Assembly (NCBI GenBank): GCA_024704765.1
Contig: JAKMXF010000188.1
Location: forward strand, 124,001-188,000
Length of the DNA stretch: 64,000 nucleotides
Source: Oopsacas minuta
Taxonomy: Eukaryota > Porifera > Hexactinellida > Lyssacinosida > Leucopsacidae
Reading direction: 5' to 3'
This document shows positions 10,557 through 20,331 of this stretch, one piece after another (positions within the stretch are counted from its first letter, which is position 1; each line of letters starts with the position of its first letter). The position numbers and the translations under genes were made by a program. The notes below the pieces were generated by a model that saw only the letters and a list, made by a program, of their open reading frames with translations, made no database searches and had not been told where the DNA came from.

Positions 10557-10614
10557 CAGTCCACATTCGTCATCTCGAACAGATTTCCAAGTTCGAGGTA
10601 TAGGATGTTTACTG
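10557..10614. repeat. 58-bp mini inverted-repeat element (TA target)
   Basis: CAGTCCACATTCGTCATCTCGAAC at the left pairs with the complement of gttcgag...atgtttactg at the right, around a spacer of about ten bases, with TA on both sides. It is the same family as 28674-28757 and close to the minimum size for such an element. The TA duplication and CAGT ends suggest a Tc1/pogo source. Confidence 0.65.
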
Positions 10615-10747
10615 TATTATATATTTATTAAATGAAGTGGCTATTGACCAGGGTTCCCGGGTATAATTAATCTGGTGGTTCATTATCATTATCTCATTAT
10701 TTTGTGACGTATCAGCAGGAAAATTGGTCCATTAATAAAAAGTACTA

Positions 10748-11121
10748 CAGGGCTGGGGTTGGTTAACCGAATTAATGGGAAGGTTAAATATGTTTCAATT
10801 AGTGTCGTTAACCGGTTAGAAGTTGCAATTATTAGTATATAAAAGAAATGGTGTTTTCGACAAAATTAGTAAATATCCATTCTAATTATCAATATGCAAT
10901 CGTAGGTATCTTTACAAAATTATTGAAATTTGAGATTATGAAGCAAAAATTTAATAAATGTATGGAAATTTTGTATAAGAATTCGTTTATAAATCATATT
11001 AAACATCTCAAGAACCTAGGAACAATGAATCAATTATCAGAATTCACACACATCGGTTAACCGAGTAAATATTCTCACAGCAGTTAACTGGATATAGTAG
11101 GGTTAACCGAATGCAGCCCTG
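10748..11121. repeat. CAGGGCTG miniature inverted-repeat element
   Basis: The left end CAGGGCTGGGGTTGGTTAAC and the complement of the right end CAGGGCTGCATTCGGTTAAC form about 21 bp of terminal inverted repeat. The 8-bp flanks (aagtacta and aatattaa) match only partly, so the copy is not new. The interior is AT-rich with no credible gene; a 70-codon open frame inside looks like chance. Confidence 0.75.
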
Positions 11122-11387
11122 AATATTAACATGACTAAAGTCAAATTTGATTTTATAATATGCTGGAAAGAAAAAGTCACCTACATTGAACTACAATAGT
11201 GAGGATATTCGTGTTGTAGCCAAATCAAGTTCGGTCGGTGGAGCTGAAACCTGCTTCCAACTAACACTGGCATAATCTAATTCAAATTAGTATATTCGGC
11301 ACAGTAAAATGATTCAAAGAAGATGATAAAATATGATTTCTCAATTAGATGGTTGCATTTGTGGTATTAAAGAATAATTCTCTACGA

Positions 11388-11903
11388 TTAATCTCGTTTG
11401 CTGATTAGTTCTAGAATAGTCTTCTTCTTCTGGGATCTTACCATTCTTTGTATAGCCCAGACACCACAGAAACACTGTGAAATAAGAAACAGCAACTCGG
11501 GTACTATTACACAAATTTCTATTGGAAGAATGAGCATATCTAGATTGAGGATCAGATATAAACAACAGATAATCTGTAGAGCTGAGAGAATACAACATCC
11601 TGTCAGATGGGGAACCAACTCTCCCAAATTCCCTCTATAGCCCAGATAGAGTCTACTGACCTCTAGCCCAAACACAAGCAGCAGTACAATTATGCTGACA
11701 AATTGATAGTAACCAGGCAATAATGGGAATTTGTTGAGATAAGCAGCAGACAATAAGAGGATGAGGAGGGGGGAGTAGAAAATATTGAAGTAGAGGGATA
11801 TCTGTAGTGGGAGATTGGACAGAGTTTCTGAGCGAGGAGAAGAGAAGTCATAACTGGAACGAATCCAGAATGAACTACTAGAGGTAACGTCTCTCATCTC
11901 CAT
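11388..11903 (-). CDS. TMEM17: TMEM17, ciliary transition-zone membrane protein
   Basis: The 171-residue protein has four membrane segments and matches TMEM17, a member of the MKS/B9 complex that gates membrane-protein entry at the base of the cilium. The family phrases LPLQISLYFN (before helix 1) and RLYLGYRGNL (between helices 2 and 3) are nearly as in vertebrate TMEM17. Human TMEM17 has 198 residues; the shorter C-terminal tail accounts for the difference. I start at the ATG at 11903 because a pyrimidine-rich acceptor-like tract ending gttag lies just 4 bases upstream; the longer open frame would start inside it. The related TMEM216/TMEM80 proteins are less similar in the signature positions. 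Confidence 0.83.
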   Translation of the reverse strand: MEMRDVTSSSSFWIRSSYDFSSPRSETLSNLPLQISLYFNIFYSPLLILLLSAAYLNKFPLLPGYYQFVSIIVLLLVFGLEVSRLYLGYRGNLGELVPHLTGCCILSALQIICCLYLILNLDMLILPIEICVIVPELLFLISQCFCGVWAIQRMVRSQKKKTILELISKRD

Positions 11904-12467
11904 GTATCTAACTACTAAACAAAATATACAGAATAACAAGGTTCGAGTTAAATGACTGACAATATGACATTAAATAAACTACTCACCCGTTGATCCAGTG
12001 AAAATGAATATAAATATATCTACATTATATTGTCGATGAATAGTCAAGTAATGTAGCACAAGATGTTTTCCAGTATGATTACGCTACACGATGTAAACTA
12101 GTGAATCTATATTATTAAAACGCAACCAATCTATGTGTATATACAGTACACCCTCGCTTTATGAAGAATTCCTCAAGCACTAGAAAATGTGTAAAAATCT
12201 ATCCAACTTCTATGATTCATTTAATTTTAGCGCACTAGCCTAGTTCCGGGGAGGAAACTTCCGCCATTGATATTTGTATCCACCGTTCTACCATGACGGT
12301 CGGACGGTTGTACACAAATCGCGGCCATAACAATTCGGATGACCTACCCACGGAGTACCGCGAGTGGTAATAGGTTGTGGGCCACTGGTCTAAAACACCC
12401 TATTGAACAAACAATCAGGATGTAGCCTAGCAGCCTGGACACTAACCCGAGAACGATCCCTGAGCTA
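11904..12467. other. gene-free stretch
   Basis: No gene seen. The segment acagtacaccctcgctttat near 12145 resembles the left end of the pogo-like miniature elements found throughout the window. 12240-12400 is locally more GC-rich and has no open frame of note. Confidence 0.3.
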
Positions 12468-12652
12468 CAGGGGCATTCAATATATACTAATCACTATATT
12501 TTTAATGAAATAGCAGTTCTAAGCTAGTATTTCTCAGTGCAATTATATAGAACCATATTTCAACTTTCTAACAAAACTTAGAGTTGATCACTTAATTATT
12601 TCCTAAGTTTCAGTTATTTTTAGAAACCTATATTTTCTCCTTTACATTTTTC

Positions 12653-13929
12653 ATGGCTTCTTGTCCAAAATTTTCGGAACTTGAACAACGAACGTACATC
12701 AAATTTCGCACCATTCTCGAAATCCCTCCAAAGTCTATTCATGACGAGTTGGCAACGATATGTGGAGAAGATACTTTATCGTATTCAACTGTCAGAAGGT
12801 GGGTGAGCCTATTTAGGGAAGGTAGGACCTCTGTCCAAGACGCCCCTCGTCCTGGAGCACCAAAACTGGCGACCAACAATGACAAATTGAGTGAAGTAAA
12901 GGAATATGTCGCGTCTTTTCCGCATTCTTTGGTTGAGGAGGTAGCTAACTATGTTGGCATTTCAACGGGAAGTGCACACACAATTCTGAAGNNNNNNNNN
13001 NNNNNNNNNNNNNNNNNNNNNNNNNNNNNNNNNNNNNNNNNNNNNNNNNNNNNNNNNNNNNNNNNNNNNNNNNNNNNNNNNNNNNNNNNNNNNNNNNNNN
13101 NNNNNNNNNNNNNNNNNNNNNNNNNNNNNNNNNNNNNNNNNNNNNNNNNNNNNNNNNNNNNNNNNNNNNNNNNNNNNNNNNNNNNNNNNNNNNNNNNNNN
13201 NNNNNNNNNNNNNNNNNNNNNNNNNNNNNNNNNNNNNNNNNNNNNNNNNNNNNNNNNNNNNNNNNNNNNNNNNNNNNNNNNNNNNNNNNNNNNNNNNNNN
13301 NNNNNNNNNNNNNNNNNNNNNNNNNNNNNNNNNNNNNNNNNNNNNNNNNNNNNNNNNNNNNNNNNNNNNNNNNNNNNNNNNNNNNNNNNNNNNNNNNNNN
13401 NNNNNNNNNNNNNNNNNNNNNNNNNNNNNNNNNNNNNNNNNNNNNNNNNNNNNNNNNNNNNNNNNNNNNNNNNNNNNNNNNNNNNNNNNNNNNNNNNNNN
13501 NNNNNNNCTGTTCCCAAAGGTCAGACACTCACAGGACAATTTTACGCAGATGTGGTGTTGCCTGAGGTCGAAAAACATTATCTTAAGCGTCGTCCAAAGA
13601 CTGGAACTCGTGGTCTCAAAATTTTGCACGATAATGCTAGACCGCATAAATCTTTGGCTGTAAGGCAAAAAATTAAAGATATGGGTATGCACGAAGTTCC
13701 ACATCCACCTTACTCCCCTGATATAGCCCCATGTGACTTCTGGCTGTTTAGAAAACTCAAAGATAACCTCTCCGGACGCGAATTTGAGGATCGGCTCAGC
13801 CTCGGTCGGGCAATTTACAGATACCTTGAAGTCATTCCCAAGGATGAGTACAGAAAGACATTTGAAAATTGGATTAAAAGGCTAAATTCAGTTGTAGCGT
13901 ATAAAGGAGACTACTTTGATCATTCATAG
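12653..13929 (+). CDS. mariner transposase (DD34D), interrupted by an assembly gap
   Basis: Before the gap (12653-12991) the frame encodes the N-terminal helix-turn-helix region, including TVRRWVSLFREGRTSVQDAPRPG-type sequence. After the gap (from 13510) it resumes as PKGQTLTG and carries LHDNARPH and SPDIAPCDFW, catalytic Asp residues two and three, again 34 apart. The first catalytic Asp falls inside the gap. The two halves differ in frame by one if the gap is taken literally, but the gap length is probably an estimate, so an intact gene is possible. The stop is at 13927-13929, about 70 bp inside the right inverted repeat. Confidence 0.83.
12992..13507. other. assembly gap (516 undetermined bases)
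   Basis: A run of N within the mariner transposase. Because mariner is repeated in the genome, this is probably where the assembler failed to place reads. Any frame comparison across it is unreliable. Confidence 0.99.
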
Positions 13930-14298
13930 CAAAATTACCAACTTTACACAAGTATCTATAGTTTTAGATGGTATGATTAGTATTTATTGAATGCCCCTGT
14001 ACAATCCAAATAGTGACCTAAATACACATATTACATCCCAAGTAACAAGCAACGAAAAAATTGTACATACTATGTTCTGCGGATTTAGCTGCTAAGACGT
14101 ATAAAAAGGCGAAATCGGATTCAGATACTGTTTGAGTAAATAGTCCTGTAATGCAGAATTAAAATAAATTTTCATGATATAATCTCAATAATCCGATTAT
14201 AATATTAGGTAAATATTTGTACTCAAACAATAATATAACCGAAATGATAGACAGTAACACTACGAGAATAATAACACACACAGCATTGACCCTGAACA

Positions 14299-14979
14299 TC
14301 AGTGATCGGTTGCCTGTGTTAAAAAGGTGAAACTATCAGACGACTTACAAGAAGCCTGGCTAGAAGGACGGCTAGAACCTTTCCTTCTACGACCTAGTTC
14401 TTTCTGAAGCTGGAGTCTGTCCATGAAGAATACTTTCTGCCACCCGACTTCAGGCTGACTAGCAAATTCCTTCACCTCCAGAGAGGCAGCCCCTAGATGC
14501 TTGAGGTATATCTGCTCCCACATCTCCTCACAGAGACATAACTTCCTAAGAGCACGACAGACCTGAGACAAGTAGAACACTTCTTTCAGACTCAGACAGG
14601 ATATAGTACTGATTAATGCTCGTGTAGGCATCTTCAGTAGCCAAGTATCACCTATAGCACAGGCAATACGACGTGCTGTGAGAGAACCAAACACAGATAA
14701 AACATTAGTCTGTATGTTAGCATTATCTAGATACTCTTCTCTAAAGAGTAGTGTCTCAGAGGGTGCAGCAGCTTGTGGTAGAGTCAGATTACGAGGACTT
14801 ATAGCCCATTTCCTCCATATAACACCCTCTGTGGTAGCCTTCAAGTAGCAAAAGTCTTTCAGAGGCGGTCTCTCCTGTGCACTCATCTCTAGCAGTAGTT
14901 CTCCTGCTTCTATATGTCTCCGTTTCTTAGCATTCTCAGATGCACAACTATTCAGTTTTAAACTATCACATGATGACAT
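14299..14979 (-). CDS. FBXO36: F-box only protein 36
   Basis: The 226-residue protein has an F-box at about 114-160 (LLKMPTRALISTISCLSLKEVFYLSQ). It is preceded by the family-specific segment DFCYLKATTEGVIWRKWAIS and followed by MWEQIYLKH and WQKVFFMDRLQLQKELGRRRK, all matching FBXO36. F-box proteins link substrates to SCF ubiquitin ligases through SKP1; the substrate of FBXO36 is not known to me. Human FBXO36 has 188 residues; the extra residues here are an N-terminal polar extension and a Ser-rich tail. I start at 14979; the longer frame begins with a non-ATG codon, and an acceptor-like tctag lies 5 bases upstream of this ATG. Confidence 0.87.
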   Translation of the reverse strand: MSSCDSLKLNSCASENAKKRRHIEAGELLLEMSAQERPPLKDFCYLKATTEGVIWRKWAISPRNLTLPQAAAPSETLLFREEYLDNANIQTNVLSVFGSLTARRIACAIGDTWLLKMPTRALISTISCLSLKEVFYLSQVCRALRKLCLCEEMWEQIYLKHLGAASLEVKEFASQPEVGWQKVFFMDRLQLQKELGRRRKGSSRPSSQASCKSSDSFTFLTQATDH

Positions 14980-16502
14980 GTGAGCTAGATAATAATGCAA
15001 ATAAATAATATCAGTACACCTGAAGATTCATATAGTAAATATATGTGGCTATAATTATTAAATGCATAGGCTTGGAATCTCGACCAAGGAATTTCTAGTA
15101 GCGCACATATACAGTAAAACCCCCAATTAGGGAACATTTTGGGACTACTGAATAGTGATCCTAATATGGAGGTGCTCCTTGACAAGAGGTTTGCCTTTTA
15201 GAACTTTATGAGGTGTATGAATATTTGTTTGTAAACATGTGCAAGATGGACTACTGTAAGAACGTCGATCAAATAATCTAATTTAATGTATTTTATTAAC
15301 CAGTTTAGGTATAACACACGTCATTGAGTAGTACGTATGTAGGTACACGTTTAACGAATCTATATTATTAAATGTAATAAGTAGTCCAATTGATTAAACT
15401 TTGAAAAGTCTGTGAGACATTTCTGAGACATGTGGTAACGCTTTTCTATAATATGTCCATAAACAAATCTCTCAGTACTGATAATTGACCCTAGGACGCT
15501 AGGATTGTGAATCGTATATAACTTGAGCACCTCTATAGCACTGTTAACATCCTTGTCAGAAGGCACTGAATTGTGATGATGTGTTTTAGATAGACCAAAG
15601 ATTTGAACAAAAGGTAATCTTCATACAGACAGTGGTATAAGTATGCTTACCAAACAATAGGAAATGGCTTTCTTTTCATAAAAACAATTGTCATTTCAAT
15701 AATCAGTCGTGTAAAGAACAAAACAAATGTCGATCCCACAAACTGTCATGTTGATCCCCACGAATTATGTTCAACACTTATGTTCTTTAATGGGAGGTCC
15801 ATATGAATGGCTAAGTGATGTTGGGGACACAAAAGAGTGTTCCCTGTTCACTATAGGGAGGTGTTCCTTAATGGGAAGTAACCCTAATGGAGGTGTTTTT
15901 TGTATATATCCTAAGTCAACCATTTTAGTACTGACTGATACCTAATAACACTGTAAAAATTGTACAAATTTAATCAAATGATCTAAATTGCTGGAAATTC
16001 AATCTACAACAAGCTCGGATAATCGAAGCTGCACCGTAGACTGTAAAGAAATGGGAATTCAATAATGAGTGGATTCAACTTCTGCAAAATGTTGCACAGA
16101 TGATTAATGGTGGTGTACTCAGCACCATTTAGCAATTTAGAGCCAGCCATTATAGCAAACTCAAAGGCTGCCACTATGGGTGTAGGTAGCGTCGGCGGAG
16201 GGTGGATACCTGACCTCAGTGTTAGGGAGGGCAGGTCCGCAAAAGGCAGCGGGGGTAGGGGTGAAAAGCTGCTGTTTGGGAGGCCCCCAATTCAATATAA
16301 TCAGTATAGTAGAACATTAGGATGATATCCAGTAAGCAGCAACACAGAGGTTAATTAACTATTAATGCTATGGAAATTATAATACATATTATGATGACAG
16401 GATTGAGTTCTTCCCATTCTTAATTAATAATCATCTCCAAAATTCCATCAATAGCACTCCATAATAAATACAGTACAGATACATAAACAATCAATAAACA
16501 CA
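14980..16502. other. gene-free stretch with repeat fragments
   Basis: About 15111-15195 (acagtaaaacccccaatta...ggaggtgctcc) and 15780-15910 (ttaatgggaggtcc...aatggaggtg) share phrases and look like two pieces of one pogo-like repeat. 16160-16280 is G-rich without a coding signal. A 67-codon open stretch on the minus strand (15360-15566) lacks an ATG start and is not assigned. Confidence 0.4.
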
Positions 16503-17267
16503 TTATTTGTAATCTATTAAGTACAGTCTACGTGAGAGCAATAGTCCTATGAAGAAAAGTAGAAGATAGATTGTCCATAGATATTGTTTGGATTTCTGTT
16601 GGAAGATTTGTTGTCTCAACTCCTGAGCAGGGTCATTAAGTTCTTCTCCCAGACTGATAGCATCTTGAGGAGGTTCTTGTCTCTGTTTCTTAGCGACAGG
16701 AGCTTCAGGCTTGATGACAAGCCTCTTTACTACATCACTTGCCTCCTCTAACAACTCCTGTATCTCTCCCGGGACTTCTTCCACTTCAGGTAAGAGCTCT
16801 AAGTTAGTTTTCTTACAGTCTCTACATTTGTATGTAGAAGATCTGACGGCTAGCTTAGCTCGCTCTGAGCTAGTACAGTCTAGGGAACCTATTGCCCCCT
16901 CTCCATGCATTGGCATGTACGCAATAATAGCCATTAAGACGGTTCGGATGCTCCAGGAGGGCTCCCAGCTCTCAGGATGAAAGTTCGATATGCTGAGACA
17001 GAGTTTATTGTTTACAGAAAATCTTCCATTCTCCGTTAGCATAATAATACTAGGAGGTTTCATCGGGTATTCTGGTGGGAACACAATCCTACCATGATAC
17101 CTCCCACCTTCAAATGCAGTATCTGAGGGACCTTTCACTGTAAAATGCCACTCGAATAAGTTTTCTTCTAACGGCTGAGTGAAAAAGTGAGCAGTTGGTT
17201 TATTTAATTCTTTTGCTTCTTTCATTAGCCTCTTCACAGCTGGAGAACGTATAGCCATCCGAGACAT
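16503..17267 (-). CDS. UBE2J1: ubiquitin-conjugating enzyme E2 J1
   Basis: The 254-residue protein is a tail-anchored E2 of the UBC6/UBE2J type, which ubiquitinates misfolded proteins at the endoplasmic reticulum (ERAD). The UBC fold starts SPAVKRLMKEAKEL (8-21), continues with YHGRIVFPPEYPMKPPSI, and has the active-site Cys at residue 90 in NNKLCLSIS followed by WSIRTVLMAI. The GEGAIGSLD block is typical of the J1 branch rather than J2. The C-terminus has a linker with KKQRQ and a single hydrophobic anchor (about 229-246) followed by RR. Human UBE2J1 has 318 residues; the linker is shorter here. Acceptor-like tagtag lies 2 bases before the start ATG. Confidence 0.93.
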   Translation of the reverse strand: MSRMAIRSPAVKRLMKEAKELNKPTAHFFTQPLEENLFEWHFTVKGPSDTAFEGGRYHGRIVFPPEYPMKPPSIIMLTENGRFSVNNKLCLSISNFHPESWEPSWSIRTVLMAIIAYMPMHGEGAIGSLDCTSSERAKLAVRSSTYKCRDCKKTNLELLPEVEEVPGEIQELLEEASDVVKRLVIKPEAPVAKKQRQEPPQDAISLGEELNDPAQELRQQIFQQKSKQYLWTIYLLLFFIGLLLSRRLYLIDYK

Positions 17268-17939
17268 TGCTACTAATAGGAAACAAATCTTTTCAACACA
17301 TTATTATTAAATTATTAAAACTGTATTTACTCGCTCGAATAGCATCAGAGCTGATACTTGTATAATCCGCTACGCTACCCTTCATGAATGTGGTAATGGT
17401 ATTGAATCAACTGTTACTTAGGAGTTATAGCTTAGGATGAATACAGAAATGGATCATAAAAGACATCTGTATAGTCCCCGAACCCCCCTTGAGTCCTCTG
17501 GCTTGGTTACTGCCTCATAGAGCTAATTCAAATATTGTGTGCTCCACTCAAGAATGAATGCCCCCCTCCAATGAATCTTTCAAGTTTCTTGGAGTTGGCG
17601 CCACTGGCAAAGAGGGACACAAAAAATACTATTACGTAGTCTAGTTAGATTTTCCTAATTACAAGAATTCTATACCGTACATGATTTAGAAATAATAATT
17701 CTGTAAGTAAAGAAGTCCTACGAGGAAGCTACTTATAGCGTAAACTAATTTGAGATTTACGAAAGAACAAGCGCGATTGATTTCAATTTCAAGTCATTGA
17801 ATATAGTATACCTTTAGATAAGACGTACATACACGCAGATAGTAAGTAATTAACATAAATAATTAGATTATATCACCAATGTTAGCCAGATAAAGCTAGA
17901 AAGTAACGGGCCAACTGCAATAATTACAGTTACAAGGAC
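17268..17939. other. gene-free stretch
   Basis: AT-rich DNA with no open frame or repeat that I can support. Confidence 0.3.
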
Positions 17940-18131
17940 CCAGAAGATAGTTTAAATTCCAGAAGATAGTTTAAATCCCAGAAGATAGTTTAAATCCCAG
18001 AAGATAGTTTAAATCCCAGAAGATAGTTTAAATCCCAGAAGATAGTTTAAATCCCAGAAGATAGTTTAAATTCCAGAAGATAGTTTAAATTCCAGAAGAT
18101 AGTTTAAATTCCAGAAGATAGTTTAAATTCC
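17940..18131. repeat. 19-bp tandem repeat, 10 copies
   Basis: The unit ccagaagatagtttaaatY repeats head to tail ten times without spacers. The only variable position is the last base: copy 1 has T, copies 2-6 have C, copies 7-10 have T. Otherwise the copies are practically identical, so the array is young or kept uniform. It lies between UBE2J1 and the OTU relic, in non-coding DNA. Confidence 0.95.
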
Positions 18132-18494
18132 AAAAAATCTATAATCTCGATTCCAAAGAAGAAATAACATATAGAATTTCTTCAAAGTGCTCTCCGCACC
18201 AACCGTATCGGGCATCCGTATTTCTGATTCAAATGTCTAAATTGGATATCACTCGGTTCACTCCATTCCAGTATTGTGGTAAATATTAAATTAGTATTAC
18301 AAGATAGGTATAATCCCACTACTTTGCCGCACGTAAGTAGCTCGAGCAAACGAAGCGCACTAGTAGTCTACTAATTTATTTAGATAAAGTACGACACTGC
18401 AAAGATTTTATTTAATAAGTTGTTAATGTATCTGAACTGTGAAAAATACTAATAATAAGATATAATGCTAGGTTCATGTGATCTAACGAATCAC

Positions 18495-20010
18495 CTAAGA
18501 AGTAACCGAGACTACAGGTTCATAATCATCAAAACGATTCTCGAGATAATTACTGTTCGGGCTTGAAACGTTTGTTCCCCTTTTGGGATTGAATCCCATA
18601 AAAGAAAACTTCTGCCATGTTTGATCTAAAAGGACATAAATATCAACTTCTAACCAGATAGCTGCACAAAATAATTCTACGTCGCTGCCCCATACTCTTA
18701 ACATTGATATTTTCCTCTCAAAATGTATTCGTCTATATCTTGATTATGTTTCATCATTGCATATTTTACATAACGAGGCAGTACTCATAAACGTGATTAA
18801 TTTGCTTCTAATTTGTCCATGCATGTTTTCATCTCCTGTTATCCACCAACTTAGAGCCCTGAGGAGGCAGTTTCCATCAGGAATAATTAAAATCTTTTCA
18901 CTTACTATACAACTTTCTAATCAATGTTTTCCTTTAGTTGAATCTTTGAACGAACTTTTAGGAATTTTTGCTAAGTAATTCAAAATTTTCCCGCATTAAC
19001 CTATTCTCCACTCTTTGTTAACAGCCAAAAAATACAACTTTGATTTCTTTATCCCTCTTTTGGTTTGTATATGAGAATCTTGATCAATTAGTATCGTAAA
19101 ATCTTCATTTACATTTATATTATCATCAGATCTCATTTTATTTTATTTGTTCAATGAGCTATCGCCTTTTCGGTAGTAGATTGATTTTAATGGAATAGAA
19201 ATGAAAATATTATCGGTATGAAACTCTGAAAATAATGGATGTTTATTTGGTTGAGTGTAAGTGATATCGGAATTTGAATCAGATATCTCGTCATATTTGT
19301 CCAATTGATCTTGGATACGCTTGCCTACAAGATTTTCTTTGAACATCACAATTAACACGAATAGCAGAATCAGAAAATTTTCCTATTGACTGATGCTTAT
19401 TAAACTGATATTTCAAATGCTGAAAGCAACAGTCGTGTGTATAGTGCTCTAAAAAAATGCATTTTTGGCATAGATGAATAGTAGATGGAGCCAATGTTTG
19501 TAGGATTTTACAGAAATATTGTCCCAATTCGCCTTGCATTCTCTCATGGACCATATCTGCAATATACCAATATATGCTTTGAATCCTCGTTGAGCCATAT
19601 ACTTAAGTTTATTTTCATACGATTGTGAAGACCTATCTATGTGAATTTGAAATGAGTTTGTACAAAAATCTGGAAACAGCTCATCTAAAGCTTCAAAAAG
19701 TAATTCTTGGTAAAAATTCAATTCGCTACCACCATGATCTCTTCTAAATACTGAAATTACTTTTGTCTTCCATACAAAATTCTTGCGATAATTTTTTGAT
19801 CATTCGTCTAGTATTACACCATTCTTCTGCAGTAAACTGTTCAAATTCGCACATTAGCCTATTATATCCGTTCTATCGAATTGTTGAGAAAAAACTGTTG
19901 AGTTTTTTTCTAAATTTGGGACAAAAATTGATTATTCCAGAATATTTGTTACAGAATTCCCCTCTGATAGAGGTAAATTTCAATGGTGTGAGACATAATT
20001 TCCTCTAAAG
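18495..20010 (-). pseudogene. relic of a mobile-element-type gene ending in an OTU cysteine protease domain
   Basis: Reading the minus strand, coding-like segments in shifting frames can be followed for about 1.5 kb. The 3' part is an OTU (ovarian tumour) protease domain. It contains PDGNCLLRALSWWITG with the catalytic Cys (near 18880), then a frame change to YVKYAMMKHNQDIDEYI, then another to WGSDVELFCAAIWLEVDIYV and the C-terminal YEPVV. The His that normally precedes YEPV is replaced by Asp. Upstream segments (FYQELLFEALDELFPDF; LCQKCIFLEHYTHDCCFQHLK) are Cys-rich and I do not recognise them. At least four frameshifts or stops make it non-functional. OTU domains of this type are common in transposon-encoded proteins of early animals, which is my inference for its origin. 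Confidence 0.68.
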
Positions 20011-20331
20011 CATGCCCCATTCTCCACTCACCGCTTTTAGAGGTTCGTTTCTATGGAAATGAATGAAAGTCGACCAAAATTACCCTGATTATAGATGTTG
20101 CACTGACTACATGTAAATATAGGCGTGTCCCTACTCTAGGGCCACGAACAAGGTCAACACCCCATTAATTATTCATAAACTTTACTTGGTACTACTAGTA
20201 AGACTATAGTATTTACAGGAATTTAATAAAGGACCCTGAAGTTATTATAACATATATAGCACATTGCCATATTCATGAGAATGATTGAGAAATACTAATA
20301 TATTCAACAATACATGCCACCGAAGTAGGAT

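Larger units (their letters stand above)
12468..13999 (+). mobile_element. second mariner-family transposon, contains assembly gap
   Basis: The left end CAGGGGCATTCAATATATAC and the complement of the right end CAGGGGCATTCAATAAATAC form an inverted repeat of about 26 bp. TA flanks both sides (12466-12467 and 14000-14001). The element carries a transposase gene on the plus strand with a run of undetermined bases inside it. The ends differ from those of the mariner at 968, so it is a different lineage. Confidence 0.9.

Noticed and set aside
12653-13929. Frameshift in the second mariner transposase
   Set aside because: The apparent frame difference depends on the literal length of the undetermined run, which is probably only an estimate.
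15360-15566. 67-codon minus-strand open frame after an acceptor-like site
   Set aside because: No ATG, no recognisable domain and no matching exon nearby. Kept out of the gene list.
17940-18131. CRISPR-like array
   Set aside because: The 19-bp units abut without spacers; this is a simple tandem repeat in a eukaryotic genome.
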